64,000 bases of DNA from Lepturacanthus savala. Lineage: Eukaryota; Chordata; Actinopteri; Scombriformes; Trichiuridae. Below the pieces are notes generated by a model. It did not search any database. It was not told the origin of the DNA and was given only the letters and a program-made list of their open reading frames with translations. Of the stretch, positions 38,701-49,975 are shown in pieces (the first letter of the stretch is position 1; each line of letters starts with the position of its first letter). Location of the stretch: contig CM060477.1 in assembly GCA_030544235.1 (NCBI GenBank), forward strand, positions 9,198,434 to 9,262,433, in the 5' to 3' direction. The position numbers were made by a program, and so were the translations under genes.

Positions 38701-41700
38701 CAAAACTCTTGTAAATAGGACAGAGGGGGTGGGCCGCAGCCCCCCACACACACACAGGGTCAGTGCACAGCCAGGAGCTCAGTGTGGGAACTGCACTTGG
38801 CACCTGGATAAACAGACACAGAGCCTCAACAGCCAAAACAAAAAAAAACACACCATCCACTGTGAAATGAGTTTGTGCGGCCGCATGATGGATAATCTTC
38901 TTTCCAATCGATAAGTCGCAATATATATTATTTCGTTTCCCCTTTTCTTCCCTTGTGAATTTTCATTTTAATTCACTCTTTCTTTTTCCCCCAACAGCAG
39001 ATGTCTCTTGTACTCTCTTTTTTGTTGTTGTTGCCTTACTTGTAAGTTTTGGTTTTGTCCAACCATATGCCACAGATCAGGGAGCCAATCATACCCGCAA
39101 TGACAATAGTGAGGCCTATCCTCCCAGCATTCACCTCTTCTCCCTGAAAGGTCGAGAAAGACAGGATGTTTTATGTTCGTGACTTGACGGCAACTCCGGG
39201 GAAAGCAGACAGAGGAAAGTCTCGTCACTAAATCTTCAACCAGGGATATTTAATGTGAACTTTTGCCAAGATTCTCACATTAGAACTTTGCTCACATGTT
39301 GCCAGCAGCCTGTGGTGATACTTAAATTGAGAAAAGTCACAATCTGATATTCTGGTGTTAGTAAGAACATTACTTCACTTCCTGCAGTAAATGAAGATTT
39401 CAAGAGAATAAAAAGACAAAGATAATTATCACTGAATGAGCCTTGCGTTCAGAGAAAACCGGATTTACCCTTTAAATCTGTTACCACAATTTGTCAATGT
39501 CGTGTTACGGTATTTCTGGATATTAAATGCTCTGTTTTTTAAGAGGAAGCTGGCCGCAGATTTAATGAGAAACACCACTGCTGAACCATCTCTCTAACTA
39601 CAGTATATGTCAAACTACAGGAGGTGTAATAAAGATTTGGGGGTAATGACCTACTACGTACTAAACTAAGTAAACTGTGTGTGCGCAGACATGGTGGACA
39701 GGACTTACAGGGTAATGCTCGATGATCATGCGGTTCAGCAGAGTACCCACAGCATAGAAACAACCCACGTTCAAACCTGTGAAATATTTGGGAAAAATGG
39801 ACAAATTGATAAAACTCTGCACCCCACAAACCTTTTCACAATGTTAGGAAAACCCTTCAAATGAATTGTGAACATTCAGTTGTATCTAATGAGCCTAATC
39901 AGGCTAGTTTTTCCAAAACAGCGCTGTCCTGAACATAGGATTTCTATAAAGAATAAGACATCACTGGATATATGTATATAATGTAGATAAAAAAAGAATA
40001 TGCACTACAATTCAAAAGTTTAAGAACACACATTTTTACATTTTTATTGAAATTTAATCAGTTTAATTCCAATGAATACCTTACAGATTTATTAGACCCT
40101 ATATATATGTTACTGTATATATGACAGGAGAGAGTGTATTAATACTGTTCCATGTTTAAAAAACACTCAATCCACAGAGAAACATACACAGCCTGTATTC
40201 AGAAACTGTGCCCTAAGACAAGTAGTCATGACTTACATGAAGTTGTGATGTCACTACTATACAGTCACCACCAACACCCCCCTTTCACAGCCAGAGGAGA
40301 GGTTTAGAAAGAAGCTTGAGAAAAGAAGTTTAAAACTATACTGAGATGATCTTTGGTACTTCTTTACTTTGGTAAATCTTGTTAGGGATGTCAAAATTCT
40401 GCATAAAAACCAGGAAAGTGTAGTAGTAGTTGACAACTTAGACATACAGCTTTTCTGCAGTAATGGACTTAATTACCCCCCCCCGTCTGTATATCAGCAT
40501 GGATGAAGCCTGATGTCTGGGTCTTTTCTAGGGCTAGGGCTCTAGAGCTAAGCAGAACCCAATGATCTAGACCTAGTTAGTCAGGAGTTCATCCTACAGC
40601 AAGATAATCCGCATCGTACCTCTGGGCTGTCACATTGTCATCTGTCAGATGAGACAGTAAACTATGCAAATTTCAATAATAACTGAAAAATCAAGGTGTT
40701 CTAAAACTTTTGACCGGTGGTGTACACTTACATAAAATATATATATCTTTATTTTATTCTATTTGCAAACAGTATAATGTATATGCACCTGTTACTTGAA
40801 TCTAAATAAGTACTCAGGGCCAAATATAGCTCACTTAAACTGAGAGGAGCAGGTGGAGCTGTGGCCTCCAGGTCAGAGGGCAACAATCACAGGTAAACAG
40901 GGTGTGACCAAATGAACTTTACATATTATCTGGTAACTCAAGAACCACATGCAGGAAGACGGACAGACAGATATAATGATAGCCGCATGAATGGCATCAA
41001 ATGAAATGACACTAAGTCAAGGCGATGTGATATTGATCCAACGTTTCCTTAAACTGCTCACAGCTGCTGGAAATAGCTTGACTACGCAGAATACTGATAA
41101 TTATTGGACACATTTGTTAAACAATGTCAAGCAAAACAAACTTTGAACCACTCCAGGAAACACTCACTCGCACTTTTATGATCTTTAATGGTCAGATAAT
41201 CCTCGTTACAGTTTAAAAGGAGGGCGTGTGTAAGGCTTTCTTGGAGGTGAGTGGAGGATTCCCTGCTGAAAAAGCAGTTATTATCCAGGTGAATGTGTAG
41301 TGAACTTCTGCTGGGTTATTGTGAAACGCTGGCAATAAAAATGATTGTTACTGTACAACTAAAATATTCAACGACTGGATTGGCCTTATAAATTAACAAA
41401 AAAGAAGAAGAAGAAAATAGTGAAATATCAACTGGTTTTCGATCATTTTAAATATATATTTTTTTGAATTATTAACACAAACTACTGCTGGGAATGGCGA
41501 TGACCGACCGTAAGTGATGATGAGGAGAACGAAGTTCTTGTTCCGGAGCAGCCTGCGGATGGAGGCGGTGTAGGAGTACTGCTCCGGCGGGATGCTGCGA
41601 GCTGTGGCCTGGGCCTGAGTCGGAGGGAGTTTGGGACGTTCCTGGAAGACTGAGACAGACAAACAAGGACAAACACAACCAGCACAATAATATTTAAAGA

Positions 41701-44700
41701 AGGAACAACGACTGATGTGCAATACAAGATATCATTATAAAATATAAGACGTGTCCTACGTCTTATTTTATTGTGAAAAACATTGAAAAGTCTAATTCAA
41801 AACTCTTTGCTTCATCCACACTTGTATCACTTCCAGACTGGACTACAGCAGTGAAGAGAAGTGAGCATATTACAAGCTCCCACTGGGTTACGTGTGAGTT
41901 TTAGAGCTGATTTTAAAGCCTATTTATGTGATCTACTAACTCCCTCAGGAATCCTCCAGCAGGGCCTGTCTATCAGATCCAAAATCATACCCCCTCAGCC
42001 ATGGAGCTTCCTACCTGACAGGCCCAGACAGGCAAATTCTGTATCTTCTTTTAAATCTCTTTGTAAAACTCACTTTTACTGGATGGCTTTCTCTTAATTG
42101 ATGGTAATTGTAACTTAAAGTGTCTTGCTTTTATTGTTTGTTCTTGTATTTTACTTATATAAATACATAGAACTCTGTAAATCACTCTGCATCTGGTATT
42201 TAAAAGGTGCTCCATACAGTAAATAAAATGATTATTAGAATTAACACAAAGACATTTCATCTTGGATTTGTATATTTAACTCACTACAGTAGAAGTGTAG
42301 TATAGCAACAACGTAGGCTAAAAAACTAGAACTAAACTTGAAAATGTAAGTATAATATTGGTTATATTAAGAATTGGACATGAAATTTCTCCAATTTACA
42401 CATGCAAACTGTAAACTGTAATTGAATGTCTGAGAAGGACATGGAGCTGTTCCACAAGCTCGTAGAGTTTTGCGTTAAATACTATTCACATTCAGATGCA
42501 GTCGGACAGGTCCGAATACAAACTGAGAATCCTCAAGCTGAAGGACAGTCCGACGCTCGCTAAACCGCGAGGCTGTCACCTTTTTAGGAAGATAACTGTG
42601 ATGTGACCTGTTTGAGTTGGCTTTTCTCCTGGTGGAGGGCACGTGCGCTCGAGGCCCCATGGACAAACGCAGATGTCAGTGTTTGTGGTTCTTGGAGCTG
42701 GGCCAGATTCATACCGCCCAGCGGATCTGACCTCGGGGGTTTGTTCAACAACCAACTGTCACTAATCCAACAAAACCAACGGACTCTTTGATACAGCTGC
42801 TCCGCGAAGTGTCAAGTAATATCAACATGGCCTCACGGGATTTTACTGGATGTGATTTCATTGTTTCTCAAGGGAAACGTAAAGCGATATTCACACATCC
42901 TTTGGATTTCCAATTAAACATCATATAAGCTGTTTATATTATGTCTTAATGGAAACCGGCCTTCTGATTAGCTTTGGTTATCAGTTCGTTTAGCACCCAA
43001 ACTTCTTCTCTCACCTCTCTTTGCGAACAGTTTATGCAACTCTCTGGATCCTGGGACTTTGTCTGTCCTGCTGACTCACAGGCCTGTTGCAGGGCTACAG
43101 ATGGCCCTACCAGCAGGACAACCCTCACACATGGCATCTTGCATGTATGTGTGAGGGCTGTGCTGTGTATGTGTGTCCAAGTATTATGTGTCATATCATG
43201 AAACTGGTGCGAATCATCTCGCAGGAGTAACCAAGAGCAGCATGAGTCACGTCGTTGGGCAAACCTTGCTCAATCGTGGGGAAGTGAAGAAAAGTTTGCC
43301 TGTCCTCTAAAGAATCTGTCTCCTGGTGAACATTTAAAAGATTTTGCAAGTACTTTGCGTTAACCGTTGCCGAGATAGCGTATGCATTCTTCCTCCAATG
43401 CCGGTTTGTTGAAAGTGAGTTTCAAAAGAAGAAACACCAAGGTCCAGCTAAGGCTATTCTAACACTGGTCAGTGGTTGAAAGTGAGCAGCAATGCTGTAA
43501 ATGCACAAAACATAAAGGCCAGACTGTCTTCAAATGCTCAAAGTGCAATGTTCATCTGTGCTTCAACAAGAACCACAACTGCTTTCGTGAATTCCATGAA
43601 TAAGGGCCAAAGGGTCCAATTCCAACGTCTGCATTTGAAGGTGTGCTGTGGACAGCAGGGGACTGCAGTCAATGCTGGTTACACTGAGAGTTTAATCTGT
43701 CTGAATGTTGTGCATGGTACTACTATGGGATGCCTTCACAAGCATCCTTTTGTGTCTCTGAATGCAGAATGCTTAGGAGTGCCCCCGCCCTTCCCCCCAG
43801 CTCCTACAGCTCAGGACAACAGCGACTTGTTACCCGGTCCCAAGTTCGCCACAGCAGAGCGCGACACTCTCTTTCCACTACTACTCACTTGTATAGTGAC
43901 TGAAACACTTCCACTGTTAATTTACCTCCTACGGTGTACAATATGATTTTATCTCTGCTAAAAATAGCTGAAAAGCAAATGCTGCATCTGTCTAGAGTAT
44001 ATCTTGAGCAGAAATTCACTTAACTGAATAATACTGTTGCTGTCAATATTTCTAAAGCACTTTTGTACTTTTGTGCCCGTTCCCGTGACATCGCTTCTGA
44101 CCTTATTCGTACCACAACAAGTATCTTTTTTGTCAGTTTCCCTTCAGCAAATGTTTTGTGCTGGTAGGAACATGCGGGTCAGCACTTTTCTCGTCTGCTG
44201 AATGGTGCTTCTTGTCGAGACGGTAACACAGCTGGTAATGAAAACCTTCGTCCAGTACATCCAATGAATAGGGAAATCCCTTTGGTCTGGACAAAAAAAA
44301 AACGTCCAGAGAATACACATGAAAAAACAGAATAATAGCGTAAGCGAGAGCCTGTGGAAAGGTTTGAAGCAACGGCTTTGATTCCATTCACTTTACTCGC
44401 TTGACTGTTTCATTGATAATTTCACTCTTTTTTTTCCATTCATAAAGACTTGTGTGTTACAGAGTGCAGCATTTCGAAGTTGTCTGTTCGACTCAGTTCA
44501 TTTGCATTTTATGAAAATCCAGAAGTCAGCCAGCCGAAACTGCAAAAAAACACCATACGGTGTCTACCCATGCAGAACGTTTCGGTTTTAAGTTCAAATG
44601 CCTTAAGATATCTGCTCAAAGCATCGATGAATCACATTTGAAAATACTTATATTACATTTGAATAATCGACAGACTTTAATAGCAATAGATTTCATTAGA

Positions 44701-47153
44701 ACTACTTCCTAGCAAACAAAAGTCAGTCAGTCATTTTCTATACCTGCTTATTCCTCATTAGGGGCGCAGGGGTCTGCTGGAGCCAATCCCAGCGCATTAC
44801 AGCGAGAGGCAGGGATACACCCCAGACGGTCACCAGCCAATCGTGGGGCACACACACCATTCACTCACACACTCACGGGAAATTTAGAGTCGCCAATTAA
44901 CCTGAGCATGTTTTTGGACTGTGGGAGGAAGCTGGAGTACCCAGTGAAAACCCACGCAGACACGGGGAGAACATGCAAACTCCACACAGAAAGGTGCCAG
45001 ACCCAGGAGGTCTTGAACCTGCGACCTTCTTGCTGTGTGGCAACAGCGCTAACCCCTGCGCAGCCGTGTCGCCCGCAAACAAAAGTTCTTCTTGTGAATT
45101 GGCTGAACTGACACTTGAAACAGTTCACGACTGATCTCACCAAACACGACGAGGACGAAGAGTAACGTAGCCACTCCTGCTGTGATGTAGAACATGATGC
45201 TGATGTGGTGAGCCAACTCATCCATGTCGTCCACGTTGGGCACCAGGATGGGAGGCACGAGGAAACCAATGGCGATACCCAGCTGTGAAAACATGTAGCA
45301 CAAGTTAAAACAAATTAAAAAAAAGATGCTCACACCAAGTAAGATAGAGCCACAGTAGCTGCCGATGATTTCCTGAATCTTTTTGTATGATAAACTAAAA
45401 ACTGATATTGGCCTTTAGAGCTGGACACCAGGCACATCCTGGGGGGGGGGGGGGGGGGGGTTCCAGCAAAATAGTTCAAATCCACAACTTCTACTCCTAC
45501 TAGGTCTACTCGGCCTTATAATAATAATAACAAAAAAATGTAAATAATTTTTAATAAAGGTCTTATCACTGTCAGCCACTGCAGAAAGCCAGCTTTGCTT
45601 TTTCTTGCTATCATGGAATTTGACCTGTACAGCAGCACATTGTTAAAGTGGGTTAAACAAGGTTCAAGCAGCTGTCTGCAGATCCATCTACATGTACATG
45701 TCTATGTATACTGATAAGATAAGGGACAGATAACATAGTCCTCGCTACTTGAAAGAAAAAGGCACTGACTAACACACCCCCTGTTCAAATGAACCAATGG
45801 GAAAGCAGTGAGGTTTTGAATTTTGTTTGGTTCTGGAACCAGAAAATTACACAGAGCCCCCGAAAATTACAGCAGAGGGAAATGATTTTAAATCAAATGA
45901 AAATTAGACCTTTTTTTGGACGGAAAGGGCATATTTCATTCACCATTGCAACCCCCCTGCCATACATCTGTACACATAAATATAATTGCTTGTTTTTGAC
46001 ATGTGCAAAATTTAGTAATTTAACAGTGAATCCCTGGTTATGATTCCCTATTTTAATTTTAATGTAATTTTAAGACAAAGCTGGAATTTAAAATGGAAAA
46101 AGAACAGTGTAACATGTCGACACCCCTTACATGCTACTATTTAAAACTGTACAAAACCATTAAATACATTATAATTTTTTCTATCATTAATCTGAAACTT
46201 TCAGTTTAATGAATCCTTAATGTCCTACTACTACTAAATCGAAGTAAATCAATGTTTTGTTTTTTTCACATAGGAGATGGGACGAACTATTTTAAGACTA
46301 AACTGTCAAACAAGTATGAGCAAAAGATTTGAGCAATTACAGTTTTCTCAGAACTCTCACACTTAGACAATAGATGTCCTATATGACTCTGGCATCCACT
46401 TCAACACTATGAGTTGGTTTTACAGACAGTGGTCGAGACAGTTCACACCTCTCAGTATGGAACCTGTTACACAGGCAGAAATTAAGCGGTCACAGGCCAA
46501 ACCTGGTTTCCGAGAACTCCGATCGAACAGGCAGAAGAAACTTCATCCTCTCCAAACCACACCGAGGCCAGATAAGAGGGAATACCGAGGATGAACACGG
46601 TGGCCACCGAGCACACAAACTGCCCACAGAACGTGACTTGGAAGAGAGTTGGACCTGCGCTACCGATTTTTATCCAAGCGCCAATGCAGTTAAAGGCTGA
46701 GCCAACGAGGACAATTTCCCGGATGCCCCTGTTGTCCAGAAGCCACAAGACGGGGAGGATGAGTGGAATGTAGGTGAGCAGGTAGATCATGGACAGCCAG
46801 TCGATGGCCATAGAGTCAATGTTGTAGAAATCCATGAATATGTTACTGATGATGCCGTACTGGAGCCACATGAAGGCGTTGCTGGCTGAGACTGCGCTGA
46901 AGAGGAACAACATTACCCAACGCCGGTGGTAAAGTTTGGTCATAGTTTTGGGGACCAGCGCCGTCTGGTCCCCGTGAGACGCCTCGGCATCTGACCGGGA
47001 ACCGATGGAGATGGGTCTGCCGAAAGATCCGGGTCTCCACTGCAGCGAGCCGAGGCCCGGAGCGGGGTTGGTCACGGCCATGGACTGCGGCCATTCCTCA
47101 CCGCTGTGCTCCGAGTCTGCTCGGTTGCCTTTCAAAGTGTTGTTTTGTGGCAT
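32678..47153 (-). CDS. flvcr2: FLVCR2 isoform B: alternative N-terminal half (exon 1b + exons 2-10)
   Basis: The same shared exons 2-10 preceded by exon 1b (47153-46503) give 523 aa in frame. The N-terminal tail of about 70 residues is unrelated to that of isoform A. From Thr72 on the two first exons align without gaps for 146 residues, with about 92 identities. Isoform B keeps the pocket tryptophan (W96) but has Thr185 where isoform A has Gln165, and Met95 instead of Gln before the tryptophan. The open frame extends upstream to 47615, but that part has no family resemblance, so I chose the ATG at 47153; a Met at 47081 is an alternative. That exon 1b joins exon 2 is inferred from identical splice phase and sequence. 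Exon 1b is the first exon nearer to exon 2. An independent promoter within 47.2-50.6 kb is implied but not seen. Confidence 0.8.
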
Positions 47154-49937
47154 TTCACCTTTAGCAGGCCCCGGGAAGGTGAGAGGTGAGAGAAACGCCG
47201 GAGCTCGTGCCCTAACAGCTTGCCGTCCTGCGTGCGAACTGCTCGTGGAGAAAGGTTTTTCTCGGAGTGAGACAGAGAGAGAGACAGCGCAGCTGGAGCT
47301 GATGTTTCTACTGCCTGTGCAGCTAAAGCACTGACCAGTGTCCTGAGTTAAGTCACAACTCACTGCATGTGATGGCACTGAGTGGCTATACCACATGTCC
47401 TCATATTCATTACATTCACTCCTGTCATGTGATATTAATTTAGGACATTTACCAATCTGCCAAAACTTCCAGCTACCTCTTAGTTTACTGTTTGAATGAC
47501 TCCAGAAAACAAAGACAGACATATTTATCTGTTGAACTTTAACTGGGGAATGTGAAGGAGTATTTTGCATTTTGTTGGTTAATGTTTCCAAGTCTTTGTT
47601 ATTGTTCACCTGCAAATACCTCTACTGATAGTGCCTAGAATATTCCTTTCCTCCAAAATTATTATATGCATATTGTTTAAATGTATTTTTTTTAAATTCT
47701 GCAAGCAGCAGTACTGCCATCCCAGACTTTGCAGAATGAGATCATTGTGCTACAGTCTGCAAACCTTGAGATAAGGAATGTTTCAACAACGATCCTTCTT
47801 GTAGATTCTTGAAGAGTGTGATCTAAAGATGTTTCATTTAAAGGCTGTCAGTTGGATACGGTAAAATAACTCACACAAAAAGAACTGAAGCAGGATATCT
47901 AGTTCAGTTTGTTATCAAGTCTGCCAAAGTAAATTCAATGGACTTTTAGGAAAAGGTTTCTGAGCTCTGATATCTCGGAGCATTTTTTTGTCTGTGTGCA
48001 TATGACAACAGCAACGGTGTGAAGGAGGGTTTGTCAAGTTGAAACACAATCGACTCATGCAGAAACGCAACAGACATGCCGCTGCAGTGGCCAATCACAT
48101 GAGCTGTAGCTTCCAGGACATTTCCCTTCATCTGATTAGGTTAAAAGTGAAGTTCTGCTTTGCTCTTGGCTCTCAACTGGCTTTAAAAATAGAGAGACAG
48201 AGAGAGTGGGGGTAGCATGAAAGCCACTGAAAGAGAGAAGTAAAACTTCTTGTTATCACAGCCATTCGCACAAAAGAACACCCACACCTCCACACAACCA
48301 AGCCTGATCCTGTGTGAATGCAGTGACTTTTCTTTGACATTAACATGGAGGTGATGAAGTTGACTCACGTGTTAACCATGGCTTGTGAGCTTATATTAGC
48401 AGTGGCATGCTTACAACTAGGGCGACATGGTGGTGCAGGGGTTAGCGCTGTTGCCTCACAGCAAGAAGGTTGCAGGTTCAAGACCTCCTTGGTCTGGGAC
48501 TGTTCTCTGTGGGTGGTGTGGATTTTCACCAGGTATTCCAGCTTCCTCCCATAGGTTAATTAGTGACTCTAAATTGCATATCAGTGTGAGTGAATGGTGT
48601 GTGTGCCCCACGTTAGGCTGGCGACCATCTGTGGTATATCCCTGCCTCTCGCCGTAATGCACTGGGATTGGCTCCAGCTGATCTCTGCAATCCTAATGAG
48701 GAATAAGTGAGTATAGACTGTTTTTTGCCTTTTGAGTGATATCACAGATGAATTGTCTTGCAATATATTGATTTTGTGATTGTATTGTTATAGTCACTGC
48801 TAATAATGATATTATATAGATTTTATATATCATAATATTGTGACACAGCATAAGTGTTTTCCTCGTTTTAAAGCCTATATTACAGTAAAGTAATGCAATT
48901 TTCTGAAATTGCCACTGTTCTAACTGTTCTGACAGAATGTTCGAGGTATTAGTCAGACCACATGTATTACCAGGGAAATGAAGATAACACTAGCAGGAAC
49001 ACAAATAAATGGCTTTAAATGGAACTCTGGCACTCTGGATTTGTACTGAAACGCAGTATCTGTGACAGTTTTCAAGTTTTTGTAGCCTGTCTGATAAAGT
49101 TCCTCAGAAATGGAAATGACTCATTACCAGACATCCTCAAAAAATCTGAAAGCTGGCACATTTCCACATGATTTTCTTCAACTGGCAGTGCGTCTCCGCC
49201 ACCAACACACATTGTCTCTATTCAGCTACTGATATGTGGGTGGGTCATCATGACCTTTACCGAGATTCTAGGGAAAAGGAGTCTTATTTACTCTCTATTC
49301 ATTATGGATGGGGGGGGGGGCAATAAGTATTTAAACCCTGTAAGAGTTGTCTAATCAACCTTTTCTTCAGCAGCCATGTTGACATGAAATAGTAGGTAAA
49401 CACAGGTATTACAATAATACTAATTACATTATTTCTTCTTCTTTCATTCATCTTCTATACCTGCTTATTCCTCATTAGGGTCGCAGGGGTCTACTGGAGC
49501 CAATCCCAGTGCAATACAGGCGAGAGGCAGGGACACACCCCAGATGGTCACCAGCCTAACACACTCACACCTATGGGCAATTTAGAGTTTTCATGTTTCA
49601 GCATGTTTTTGGACTGTGGGAGGAAGCCACAGAACCTGGTGAAAACCCACACAGACACGGGGAGAACATGCAAACTCCACACAGAAAGGTCCCAGACCAA
49701 GGAGGTCTTGAATTTGTGACCTTCTTGCTGTGAGGCAACAGCACTAACCCCTGCACCATCATGTCACCCTAGGTTATTTCTCTTTAATTAAAATTTACAA
49801 TGCAAGGTTCAAACATAAACATCACTATTTGATGCTTCTCACCAGATTCTAGTCTTCAACAAATTCCCATGTGCCACCTTTGGCAGGTCAAAGCAATAAA
49901 AGAGGACAATATCAGTATTCAGACAAAAAGTACAAGG

Positions 49938-49975
<38 letters not shown>

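Noticed and set aside
43476..43946. 156-residue open frame in the FLVCR2 intron
   Set aside because: It is a frame-shifted reading of the piggyBac zinc domain at its start and has no similarity later.
46482..47615. Reading exon 1b as a 377-residue open frame starting at 47615
   Set aside because: Only the part from about 47150 onward resembles FLVCR2. The upstream 150 residues have no family similarity, and the frame runs past the donor into intron. The ATG at 47153 gives the expected protein length.
48345..48763. Several 60-76 residue open frames
   Set aside because: They fall in or beside the SINE copy and recur as chance frames in other copies (for example near 14959 and 44897).
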